Shown here: positions 44,723 through 56,014 of the stretch, one piece after another
How positions within the stretch are numbered: the stretch's first letter is position 1
Layout: the number at the start of each line of letters is the position of its first letter
Assembly: GCA_958510875.1 (NCBI GenBank)
Contig: OY294068.1
Span: 22,796,297 to 22,860,296, forward strand
Length of the DNA stretch: 64,000 nt
Reading direction: 5' to 3'
From: Endomychus coccineus
Taxonomy: Eukaryota; Arthropoda; Insecta; Coleoptera; Endomychidae
Notes under the pieces: generated by a model
Seen by the model: the letters and a program-made list of their open reading frames with translations, nothing else
Told to the model about the DNA's origin: nothing
Database searches by the model: none
Made by a program: the position numbers and the translations under genes

Positions 44723-45640
44723 AACAGGAACTCGTTCATGTTGCGCTCTCTCGGGTGACTAATATTGAAAAATTGTATATCACGACAAAAAACGATAATT
44801 CTACATTCAAGTTTTATAATAATCGAAGGCAAGCTGCATCGACTGCATCTTTGTTGCAAAAATTCAAAAGACTGCCTTTAAATAGTGTTCAGACGACAAC
44901 TCAAAGTGTCTTAGATTTCATTAGTGATAGAAATGGCATTTCAATAATGACTTTCAACTGCCAAAGTCTAAATAGTCACAAATACGATTTACAAGATTCA
45001 GTTACGAAACAAACAAATGTGTTACTTCTTACCGAAACTTGCATGGAGCATGATAATCCGATTGAAATACCTAATTTCAATTGTATTGTTCAATTCAAAA
45101 CGAGATACCGTTCCAAAAGGTGGGGTAGCTATTTACCAAAATAATAATAATGTTACTAATATTATGACTCCAAATATTGAAATACATATTGCACACGTTA
45201 GCGATGTTAATGTTAGGCGCTCATTCGTTGGAGATATTTCTGCGTGCTTATGCAAACTTAGAAATGGCCTACACATAGTCATGGTAGCAATTTACATTTC
45301 TCCGAATCCAAAATTGGACGAGGTAGAGCATTTTATTCATCGCACTTTACTGGAGTACACTGAAGAAGGGTCGAAATTACAAATGGTAATAAATTTCCAC
45401 TTATCTTGGCTGGCGATTTCAACATCAACTTCGCTGATAAAAAATCAGAGCGGTTGACAACTTTTCTTTCGGAAAAATTGAATTTGAAAATAAATAATGA
45501 TCCACAAGAATCCACAACAAAATATGGGACCACCATTGACACGGTATTTTCCAGATATTTAGAGGATATCAAGTCTCAAACTTATGTCTCTCATTTCATT
45601 TATTCAGTTACCATAAACCTATAGTTTCAATGATAACAAA
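44722..45640 (+). mobile_element. Helentron-type relic: helicase motif VI plus AP-endonuclease domain
   Basis: 'ELVHVALSRVTNIEKLYI' (44730-44783) is the last helicase motif of PIF1-like helicases. A linker 'FKFYNNRRQAASTASLLQKF' runs into an APE-type endonuclease: 'SIMTFNCQSLNSHKYDLQDS', 'VLLLTETCMEHDNPIEIPNF', 'VPKGGVAIYQNNNN' (frameshifted), 'LAGDFNINFADKKSERL' (frameshifted) and 'TTKYGTTIDTVFSRY'. A helicase fused to such an endonuclease is the hallmark of Helentrons (Helitron2). The Rep domain and most of the helicase are missing, and at least two frameshifts make it inactive. Confidence 0.82.
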
Positions 45641-47080
45641 TTCCTGAATAACCTACATGTATTGTAAGATAATAAAAATATTTTAAACGATATTAACTTC
45701 TCATTTATTCAATAAAAGAAAAAAAATTGTTTTCTTATCGGTCACCACGCTCAAAAGTAACTTGAATTAATATCAAAGAAAAAACTTGAATTAAAATATC
45801 AAAGAAAAAAAAATACTGCATAAATTAAAAAAAATAAATAATTATAATTGCATAAGTTGAGAAAAAATGATATGCAATAGCTTCACCGCGGCAGTCCCCG
45901 AGTGCCACACGTATCTTTTTTTGTCATTCACTACTACTACAACTCAACAGCTTGCTTCTGACGTTTGATGGATGAAGACCACACTTGAAGACATAAAAAA
46001 TTCCTTTTTCATTATCATTTATAAAAACGAAAATTTCAAAATCCTCCGATAATCGCGAGAACTGTTACCAATGTTAGGTATATTATTTTTCAAAATCATG
46101 ATTTCATTAGTGTTATAAACTAAAGAATGATCAGAATGATATTAACTGAGGGAATCATATTTCGAAATGCTTTATATTGATTTGGTGATTTTTGGCCCAA
46201 CCATTTTGTCAAATTGTTTGAATGAGAAAACTATTCAGGCACGTTTGAATCAGTTTTATGGCATGAATAACAAACAATAAAGTCCAGCAATATTTATGCT
46301 AATCCGTACAAATAAAGCTCCATCTCTCAATCTTGTAACGAATTGGTCTATTACAGTTTGCCGTAGTGACTGTAAACGTTCGTACCATGATGATTATTTG
46401 TACTTTAGTAAATCCAGACATATTGCCCTAGAAGCTTGGCACGATAACCTCGTATAAGACGAGATATTACCTGAATTATTTTTCATCTGCAACATTAAAC
46501 TCCTAAACACGGTGCTAATAACGCTAGGATTAATGTCAGCATTAAGATACATATTAGCGCAAATTCTCTGTAAGTCGGCAAGACGTGATGATAATTTCGA
46601 CTATTTCATATTTTCAAGAGGAAACAAATATTTAATCTAACTACCGTCTGAGTGCGACACCTGGCGAGTATAACCGGCCACGTGTCTTTGTTTACACTTA
46701 GTGCCAGTTCGTTTGAACGAACTATAAATCTGCATCGAATGTAACACGGTTTTTAACAGATTTACCTCAGTGCTTGTGCAATAATATTATTCTTGAAACT
46801 GATGTTTGGGACATGGCAAATGTGTTTACCGATCAACTAACCACATGACATTATGACAGAATATTGTTGATAAGTTTTTTACAATTGATCCCTCTACACG
46901 AAAAACCTATTTCGCTTTTTTATTGCCCCCATGCAATCTTATCTCATTCCATGGAAAACGTAATAATCAGTCCATTTGTGAGGGATTTTAAAGGGTTGTT
47001 AAACCTTATGCTCACATTTCCCCCTAGAGACGTTTTAGGCGTTATTCACAACTCTAAAATGCATCTGAAAATTCATCATC
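45641..47080. other. no gene recognised
   Basis: AT-rich to 45860. A 77-codon plus-strand frame at 46864-47097 is unassigned and runs into the antisense of the next LINE. Confidence 0.4.
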
Positions 47081-47084
47081 CCCA

Positions 47085-47450
47085 ATGGCTCAGGTGATCC
47101 AAGCAATCCAAGAATGCTTCGGCCTTTTTGGTCGGCCTTTCTTTCCTTGGCTAATAAAATCGAGGTGATACGCTCCTCTTATGTCTTCTGCTTGAACGGC
47201 GAGGTGCAGTGACTTCAACCCCAATAGCCTCTTCATCGTAGCCGTTGGGGTGATCGACATTGCACCTGTTATTCCTAAGCATGTCAGCCGCTGAACTCTG
47301 TTCATGGAATGCTGGGATACTTCCTTTTTTGTTTTTGGCCACCACACGTTTGCGGCGTATGTTACAATGGGTCTCACTATGGTGGTGTACACCCAGTGCA
47401 CCATCCGTGGAGTGAGTCCTGACTGTACGACGGCAGGTCCATTCACATTT
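47085..47450 (-). mobile_element. I/LOA-type LINE fragment, end of reverse transcriptase region
   Basis: The minus-strand frame reads 'SGLTPRMVHWVYTTIVRPIV', 'AANVWWPKTKKEVSQHSMNR', 'VQRLTCLGITGAMSITPTAT' and then 'GAYHLDFISQGKKGRPKRPK'. These are the blocks between the catalytic core and ribonuclease H. It stays open for 118 codons, so this part is less decayed than others. The end joins the sequence shared with the 27.6 kb copy. Confidence 0.85.
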
Positions 47451-48595
47451 CACTATTCAACATCGATAGTTATTCAAGAACCATTAATAATTCCTATGTA
47501 AGAATATACAGCTTGACTTTTAAGCTATATAGGAGTATTGTTAATTGGAGCATTATATTGCCAAAAGAGATACTATCTCTGAGACAAGTGAAATGATGTT
47601 AACTGCTGCGAAGGTCGAGCCTGGGCATGCGCGATGCGCGCACTGCCACTGGTCACGGCTATGTTACAGCACTGTAATTGTAGAAAATTATTTATGCTTA
47701 CCACGATCGCTTCAAGTCAAATTAACTAATCGAATGTAAAGTCTAGTTATCGTCACATATGTACTGACAATATCCGCGTTAATAAATCACGCCCATTATT
47801 ACCCCGTCTTTGTCGAATATTTATCGCAGCTATTAAATTTGTATATACCGGTCCGTTAAATTCAACCTGTACCTATGAGCCGAATCTAAGTGAATTGACT
47901 AACGTATGTATATGATATTGATTAACAGTTTTATATGAACTTGATTAATTAGACCTGCTAATCATCGACGTGGAAGGGTAGAATGACCAAAACTAGCTGA
48001 GATAGCATAAGCAAATTGGAATGCATCTTATGACAGTCAAATTGGTCATAGAGAAAATGTATCTTGTTCGTTCTTGCCTAAACTTAACAATTCTCGCGGT
48101 TGAGGAATATAATCCCAGACATAATTTGAAAAGTTAAATTAACTGATATAATAGTTGAAGTTATAATTACAAGTAACATTGAATTTTTAATTTTTATAAG
48201 CCACATGAGGTTTAGCTTTCGTGGTAAGCGATAATACAGCAGAAGTAGTTGAAAACATCACATAAATCTGGAAAGTTTCAGCATGATTCAGACAAATAAG
48301 ACGAGTTATAGTTGGCGTGGCCATTAGGCAGGTAAGATTATCTGGAGGGTGCCCATTAAAGGAAAGCAGAGTGCTATCCGGTAATTGCTAAGCCTCCCTT
48401 CCTGTTTGTGTCAAGTTAGACAGTCATGATTTCTTTAACGATCTATCTAACGCATTTCTTCTCGATGTGAGGTCAATTGTATTTGATAAGAATGGGAACG
48501 TTGCCATTATCGTCTAGTGTGATAAGTTGAATTCACAGGACTATTGATTCATTTGGATTACTCAATAAAAATTAATGCAGAAAGGTTTCCAGATC
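47451..48595. other. no gene recognised
   Basis: No coding relic or repeat recognised. Confidence 0.35.
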
Positions 48596-48599
48596 AAAG

Positions 48600-49235
48600 T
48601 TCAATGAAACATAACTATTGTATTGTATTGTAACAAGTTGTGATATTTGCACACTGCGATCTAATATATCTATTGTGTTCCCTTCCGCTGCTGGGATATT
48701 CCCAATATCTCGATGGCTACAGCAGTTCTTTCATCCCTGTAGCTCTCAGGAAGTTCAGGATGTTGGATGGGTTCAAGTAAGCTAAATCTCCTTCTTCTAT
48801 TTGGTACGCTCCTAGATGTCGCGTTCATAGATTCAGCAAGATAGTGATGTATTTTGCAAGGATGTGGGTAGAACTTTTGTCCTCCCCTCCGCAGAACCTA
48901 CACTCTTCTTCCTCTACTAATCCCAGATTCTTAAGGTGACCTTTCAACCGGCACTGTCCTGTTAGGATTTCCGTTGGTATTCTGAGTTTATTTTTCTTAT
49001 ATTGCTGCAGTCATTATATCTCTTCTGGTTATAGTTTTACAAAAGTGACTATTTGCCTGCATCAGTCCTCGTAGTTGCATCCGGTGATGGAAACTTTTAT
49101 TGTCTACTTCTTTCTTGAGTTCTTACTGTATTGTGCTGGCACTCATTCCGCAGAAGGGTTCAGGTCCTTTTTTTCCCATTTCGTCTGCTTTTTCGTTACT
49201 ACTGCCACTCCTTACTCGAAATTCATAGGAGGGTA
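48600..49235 (-). mobile_element. LINE ribonuclease H and zinc-knuckle C-terminus
   Basis: On the minus strand: 'SGSSNEKADEMGKKGPEPFC' (end of ribonuclease H), 'LKKEVDNKSFHHRMQLRGLM', then 'PTEILTGQCRLKGHLKNLGL' and 'CRFCGGEDKSSTHILAKY' (a C-C-H-C-type knuckle, final Cys lost). It ends 'LGAYQIEEGDLAYLNPSN' before an (ATTGT)-like tail. Stops and frameshifts occur. The same 3' end occurs at 17290-17440. Confidence 0.82.
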
Positions 49236-49392
49236 ACTACATTGTTCTTGTTTAGTTGGTTCGTTCACTTTCTCTAAGTACTCCAAGACCATTTTGTAGC
49301 TGATTACGGGGGAGTTCAGCGGAAGTCTCTTTCTATTATTGAACTTGACACATTTCCCTATAGCAACAAATTGATTTGATAATATTCTTTTC

Positions 49393-50263
49393 CACGGTCG
49401 TATATACAGGTCTGGAAACTCGAGGTTGTTCCCTGTGCGTTAAGTGAGTCCGCTACGCGTCGACTTTCGCGTAGTACCAAAAAACGTCACGTAGGGGTAT
49501 CATAAAAGGCGTCACGTAAGAGTATCATCTTGATCTCTATGAAGTTTTAACGTTCAGATCTCGATAGCGCTTCCGGCTCCGGGAACGTAATCATTTTGAC
49601 TTATGCCTCGAGGAGCTCGCTACGCGTCAGTTAGAGTTTATACTTTTTACCTCGATCTTGTTAATTTGGGGCCGTTTCATGCCCCGTGCGGCCGGAGCCA
49701 GTTGCAATACAGTGTTTTCGGCTATAGGTCGCTAGCTTTCACCCGCTTTGAGTATATTTTAGTAGCTAGAAAATTCCCTTTGGTACATCGCACATCAGAC
49801 GCTAGTAGCTGACAGCTGAGAATACCTCAAACTGTTTTAATTGAATTTTACTATTTAATCGACATTTTGGGGCCTGAGACTATGCTATTTAGTTTGCCCC
49901 TTTCATAAACTAACGATATGGAGCGAAAACCGCATGCGAAAAGTCCTCTTAAAGACGTTCTATGTACCGTAAATTTGCACTTTTCTAACTCGCGAGCTAC
50001 GCGCTCCTCACGTGAACGTCATTCGATTTATCGAAAATTAACCAATTCAAAACAGTTTTCGACCCAGTTTGGGGCTATCACGATCTTTTAAAAGGTTCAA
50101 AGTTAACATTTCGACAATTTTAAGCTATGCTTAAACGGTGCAAATTGTTTTACCCCCTCGTGATCCAAGCGCTAGCTGGTGACTGAGCGAGGGACTACGA
50201 GTTTCACGACGCGTAAGCGACTCAAGCAACCATAGAGTTTCCAGACCTGTGTATACGACCGCG
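49393..50263. mobile_element. 871-bp TIR element, family C (copy C2), 8-bp target duplication
   Basis: Ends are 'CACGGTCGTATATACAGGTC' and, on the other strand, 'CGCGGTCGTATACACAGGTC', as in C1. Flanking 8-mers 'TTCTTTTC' (49385-49392) and 'TCCTTTTC' (50264-50271) differ by one base. The interior from about 49570 to 50110 is closely similar to the interior of B2, although the B termini are absent. No coding capacity. Confidence 0.9.
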
Positions 50264-50271
50264 TCCTTTTC

Positions 50272-51260
50272 CCATTGAATATACTTTTCTATATTCGTAC
50301 TATTCATAGATTCGTCTACAGCTTAAACCATAAGAGAAAGTGAAATTAAATAAATAGTTGATCTAGCTCGATGGAATTGATGAAAACTGATTTACAAACA
50401 CAAAGTCAGTTATAGCGATCGGAATAATTTAATAAGTTAGTAATTATACTTGTCACACCATAACTTCAAACTTTCAGTTTACCGGCACCTCCACCAACTT
50501 GTTCATAATTTCATTAAATTCGTATTGAGCCTTGATAGGGTTGTACATTTCCATTCTAGATCTTCCAATTATTTTATAAACTCACATTCCACATTTCTGG
50601 GAGGAACCTTAACAAAACTTCACTGATGGAATGAAATTATGCTTGTTATAATATTATAACATTTAGTTTACCGGCACCTCCACCAAATCGCTGCTGAAAT
50701 GCTGAACTGACCTACACAAAAACGAATATGATGAGACCAAGTGAGTCGGAACAGTTGTCAACTATAAGCAGATTTTGTGATGGGATTCAATTGTTACTAT
50801 ATTCAATTCATTCTGATCTATTAATCCAGATTTTGGGCCAGGGCAGTGAATCTATTCTTATATATACCGAAGATGAGGTGGAACTTTAGACCTCAAAACT
50901 GGTAGTACCAATTATTACATTAATTGGATTGTGAGATCAAGTGTAGCTTTCAGCATGGAGTAATTTGACCATAACATATATGACTTCGTAGATAAATCAG
51001 AAAAGTATGCAATCATGACATTTTCAGATCGGGAGGTCGTCTTGTTTTCTTGAAAATAATCTATAAAACGTTTGTAAACGTATTCATATTTTGCCTAGGA
51101 TTTATTTGGCAATAAATTTAAGATGACATTTTCAGCAGCATTTACTAACTCTGGTGGTGTCCCGCACCCCTGGACAACATCATCACTTTCCATTTTAAAT
51201 ATATTTTTTTAACGATAAGTTGGTATTAAATCCAAATAAGTAGTGAATCTATGACTTTTG
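50272..51260. other. no gene; a short direct repeat
   Basis: 'AGTTTACCGGCACCTCCACC' occurs at about 50478 and again at about 50667 with little surrounding similarity. No coding relic seen. Confidence 0.5.
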
Positions 51261-52665
51261 TCACAACAATAAACAAACAGTGATGGTCGAGGAAACGATT
51301 TCATAGGCAATAAGATGGTAATCAAATTGAACGCTATGAGATGAGCTATGTAGATCACTTCTGAAAATCAGCTTTTCGGGCAAATACACAGGCTGAGAGT
51401 GTGCTAGGACTTGATGAGTTAACACTGTCAAACTGTATCGATAGATAGGTTCAATCCTCAACCAGTGAAGTTCTATAATTTTATGAGTTATATGGTCATA
51501 CTTCCTCAAACCAAAAATAAAACGGCAGCAGCTGTTTTTCATCTTCTGCAGCCGGTTCCAGTAGACAACCTTAAGACCCGGAAAGTATATTACCAAACAA
51601 TAATTAATTATAGACAGAACCAGAGATTATTCAGCTTTCTTAGCTCGAAGTTAATTATGATAAAGTTTTGATGCAGCAACCTTAACGCGATATACGATCT
51701 TTTGACCAAAAGGGATACGTGAGCCCGGAAACGAAGATTTTAATCAAAAACCACACCCAGTATTTTGGCGCTACCAACGAACGGAAGCTGTCTACCATCG
51801 ATAAAAATATTTAGCATTTTTAAGCACATAACAGAACATTTATCAGGATTGAACCTTAAGTAATGTCTCGTGGCATATGCCGAAACAGACTCCAAATCAT
51901 CATTTAACATCTGGCCTGCATTTACCAAGAATCTATGGTCAAAAGTGTGACAAATCTGCGTGTCGTCCGCATAAAATTGAACTGTTGAGCACTCTACAGA
52001 TTCACACATGTCAAAGATATAAATTGAGGAGAGAAGGGGTCCAAGAATAGACCCCTGCGGTACGCCAGATGTAAAATAGGCAACATGTGAGGATGTATCA
52101 TGGCATACAATACTTTGCAACCTACCACTTGAATGAGACTCAAAAAATGCAACCGCCTGCTGATCGAAACCCAGGAAGGACAACTTTGCGCAAAGCAATC
52201 CATGGTCCATACAATCAAAGGTCTTAGAGAAGTCTAGAAGTATCAAAGCAGTACTAAGAAATGAGTCACGACTTCTAACAATATTGTCGACCAAATTTAG
52301 TAAAGCAGTTATTGTACTAGATCCCTTTCTGAACCCAGACTGAGATGACGGAAGTAGATTATTATGGGTTACATACGAATAAACTTGTGTCTGTACAACC
52401 TTCTCCAATATCTTAGACAAAGTTGGCAAGATACTAATCGGTCTGAAGTCAGTATATGTTTTGGGGTCTCCAGTCTTAGGAATTGGAATAATGTGGAATA
52501 GTTTCCAGCTGTCTGTGAAGATACCCGATTCTAGGCAGCAATTTACAATGAGACTAATATGCTTTGAGATAACAGAAGAACACAGTTTAATCATTCTGGC
52601 ATTTATGCCGTCATGTCCTATGGTCTTAGATTTTAACTGGAATATAATGACTCTTTAGTCTTTTT
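51261..52665 (-). mobile_element. CR1/jockey-type LINE reverse transcriptase, 5'-truncated
   Basis: The best preserved reverse transcriptase here. On the minus strand: 'IGHDGINARMIKLCSSVISK', 'IPIPKTGDPKTYTDFRPISI', 'SGFRKGSSTITALLNLVDNI', 'TALILLDFSKTFDCMDHGLL' (motif A Asp present), 'SGVPQGSILGPLLSSIYIFD' (motif B), 'VQFYADDTQICHTF' (YADD intact) and 'LRFNPDKCSVMCLK'. The frame is open from 52594 to 51740. A frameshift region follows, then the C-terminus 'RLQKMKNSCCRFIFGLRKYD' (51596-51261). The endonuclease and ORF1 are missing, so it cannot be autonomous. Confidence 0.93.
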
Positions 52666-52669
52666 GATA

Positions 52670-55600
52670 TGATGGTTAAAACGCTTTTTTTTACGCCTAT
52701 TTCTGCTTTTTATTTACTCAAGAATTTACATGTTATTCTGACCTGGGTCAATATCATTATTGCATTCAATTATCATAAGTCGACTGGTGAAGTCCTGCTA
52801 TTATAAACTGGACCATGTTGTACAATTACGTATATTTAGTAACGTCTATTGCGTTAATGAGATCGAATGACTTATGTTCACGTGGTATCCCTTCTACCAA
52901 GTGCCAAATTGCAATTTGGATCGATTACTGCCTTTTCGTGAAAAGAAAAATGAAGTGAAACGAATTAGTCTTCTAACGAAATTAGCACAGACGCGAGACA
53001 TACATCTCCGTTAAACGGTAAGAGCTTTTTAATATCTTCAAGTCTGAAATTTCGAACTTTCGCGTGTTGATATATTTGATCAAAACCGTCACGAAGACTG
53101 GAACTTGTAAACGCTAGAGCAATGCAATTTTGTAGCATTGTGTCGTTTGTCATTATGTCGGAACTGGGTACAAGTAAGTTCTGATTAATTCGTTCTCATA
53201 GGAAATACAGCAAGTCTTTCCCTATTGTATTTATGTACGACTGTTTAGAGGGAATATTCCAAATTGTAGCTCCAGTCTATATTTCCCTCCTTGCATAAAT
53301 ACGATACGTTACATATGTATAGGAAACGAACACAACACGCTATGTATTCATTAGTCTGATAGCACTGTGACAGTTTTCATTTTGTGCGAAACACGCCAGG
53401 CTCCCGTTTGTTCGCAAAAAAGTTTCAAGAGACCGTAAAATCCAGAATGATAGCTACGTTGTTACAGAAAGAATCAAGCAGACATGAAACTTTGTGATAT
53501 GTTCTTTTTATTTATCATTATCCAAATATGTTGGAGTGATTCAGGAAGTTCTCCAAAACAAAAACATCGTTAAAGAGTGCAATGAACACACCAATGATTA
53601 ATTATTTGTTGAATATCTGTCAATTCACCACGAATTCAATAACGAATTATGAGAGAAGTCCAAAATATATGAATATGTATCAAAAACCACTACGCGTTAA
53701 TGATATTGCAATTGAGAGTAAGAGATCATCAGAAATTCCGAACCAGGTAGATCCCGGGGAAATACAGTGTGGATTAGGAAACAGTCTGTGCATTAGGTTA
53801 ATTATCATTCAATATTCTAAGAATTAGTGCTTTGAAAGACAAACGAAAAGATCACTTTGGTATAGTCCAACTAATCATTGAGGATATTGTTCTAGTAGTT
53901 TTTGAGTCCTTTATATATCTCTATTGATTTAATGTATTTAATTTGAAACCTTTGGTTTGATCATGTAAAATGCTTAGACCATTTAAATTAGGAAAGGTAT
54001 GACCTGTACGTTACAATAGTTAGCAAAGGTTGAGTCTGTTTTGTTGACTCTGAAAGAATGAAACTGTTCTTGGTATCTAAGTTTTTCAAAATTACGTTAA
54101 ATGCTACCTACCTAAACTTTATCACAGTGTGGGAAAGTTTACTATATTTATTGGTTTAGTCGTTAGCATTATATACAAGATGGCAGAGTTTATTTCGTGG
54201 TTTGAAACTGATTTTAAAATTATGGCGTGATAAATTGCTTTACGGAACTAAAATACGTCAGAAATGAATTTTGTTGACATATCTATGTATTTTAAATACG
54301 GATATTTGCGTTTAATTAATTTTGTTATTTGTTTTACCGAAGAGACCATTATTGATAGCTATTCGTTTTATTGTGTCTAACTCAATAGTAAGGTATTCTT
54401 TTGACAATGGTATTGAAAATGCACTATGTATCATTGAGTGATATTCTGTAGGCAAAGGATGATAAAACTCCAATAAAATCGGTAACGACAATTTGCATTT
54501 CAATGTAACGTAGAGTATAATATAACGTCTTCCATTAGCGGTTGACCCTCAGGAGGGTCTGAAAGCTATTTTGCTAACAAAAATAAGGGAAGTCACATGA
54601 ATAATTGATATGCAAATGGAATGCCAATTTTTTAATTTCACCAAATAAAGGGGAATTAAATTCCGCATCGATCTGTATCAATATTCCCTATACCTATCTG
54701 AAATTGTTCGGGATGTAAATAGGTTAAACCACAAAGGGCTCAAACAAGTTTAAAAGTCATCAGATGTTTCGATATACTGGGTCCTCGCACTCATCCTTCA
54801 TCATGTGAACTGTTACTTGGTCAATAATCAATATTGATTTCAGTGAATTATACAAGGCAGCATTCTTTCATATGGTATGCAACCGAATATACATATCACA
54901 TTGAATTGAACGTGATATGTATATTCGAGATGTACATAAGATAAACTGTAGTTTATATATGAAGTCGATTCTATCCAGCCGCAAACAAGGACAACGCAGT
55001 CTCTACCATGTTCGAGAGGAACGTGCCTTTCAGCCATTCGCAAGATGTTATTTCGCATTGGTGGACAATGGCTGTTTGTCACGCACTTAACCACCCTATA
55101 CTTTCAAGTATTCTTCTCCACGTTCATACACTGGCTACGACGCCGCTCCATGTTTGTTAATGCGGAATGCTGAATCATTCCTGCCGTATATTGCGCTGCA
55201 AAAGCACTTGAAAATGTTAATATTAAGTTAACAAAGCCAACTTGCAGTGGGTCAAGAGTCTTCATACTGTTTTGGTTTGATTATTATGGCTGATAACCTT
55301 CGTATTACGTTACTGCGTAGTGCGTACATAATCACCATATGATGTGCGCGGAATCGAATATCTACTGTTGAAATACTACTAGGCTCTTCAGGAGGTGGTT
55401 TGAAACAGTATCATGCGGACTTAGCAGTATATTAATATGTCATTGATTCACTGTATCTACCAGCGAGTGGTGGTTATCCTTATGAAGACTGTCGGAACTC
55501 TAAGTAGTCAATGAATTATACCTTCTTACAAACATTTTCAAATTGAATGATAAAATGTGAATAAGACAGGAATTTGAACTTCAATGACATAGCAGAACAT

Positions 55601-55680
55601 GTGAATAAGATAAGCTTGGTCAAATATTATATGTAAATTCTTAGAAAATAGGCCACATTAACATTTATATCGATTCTGTT
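52670..55680. other. no gene recognised
   Basis: About 3 kb with no assigned feature. A minus-strand frame at 52965-53153 ('KVRNFRLEDIKKLLPFNGDV') has protein-like composition but no recognisable domain. A hairpin with arms 'ATACATATCAC' / 'GTGATATGTAT' lies at about 54890-54926. Confidence 0.4.
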
Positions 55681-55682
55681 TT

Positions 55683-55726
55683 CGTCTTTTCGTACGTTTC
55701 GGTCTTGCGACCATCATCAGAAGACG
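55683..55726 (-). ncRNA. hammerhead-ribozyme-like motif (best paired copy)
   Basis: On the minus strand: helix I 5' strand 'CGTCTT', core 'CTGATGA', extra T, helix II 'GGTC GCAA GACC', core 'GAAA', short self-complementary 'CGTACG', then 'AAGACG', which pairs all six bases of the 5' strand. Helix II differs from the 41.2 kb copy only in its loop. One position before the expected cleavage site is changed (A instead of T). Confidence 0.6.
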
Positions 55727-55783
55727 TTCTAAAACTGATTCACACTAACTAAAGCGATTTATGTATGTATATGATATGTTCGA

Positions 55784-55912
55784 AATAATCACCTTTATCC
55801 AATAAAATACTATTGAAGTAGTAAGGACCTTTTCGGAGTAAACATCAGTTTACTCTGATGATTGTTACTTGATAGCTGAAAGGTCCTTAGAACTTTAACA
55901 GTATTTTTAGTG
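55784..55912. repeat. head-to-head inverted repeat with hammerhead-like core
   Basis: The left arm ('ATAATCACCTTTATCC' ... 'AGTAAGGACCTTTTCGG') and right arm ('CTGAAAGGTCCTTAG' ... 'ACAGTATTTTTAGTGAATTA') are inverted copies around 'AGTAAACATCAGTTTACT'. The right half contains 'CTGATGA' (55855) and 'GCTGAAAGG' (55875), a decayed member of the 57.96 kb motif type. Confidence 0.7.
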
Positions 55913-56014
55913 AATTATTTCGTATTCAAAAACTATAAAAGAGTTCACATTGAGAATATATTATAGCACTATTGATAATAAATAATCACCCCTATCTTCT
56001 AAAAATACTATTAA

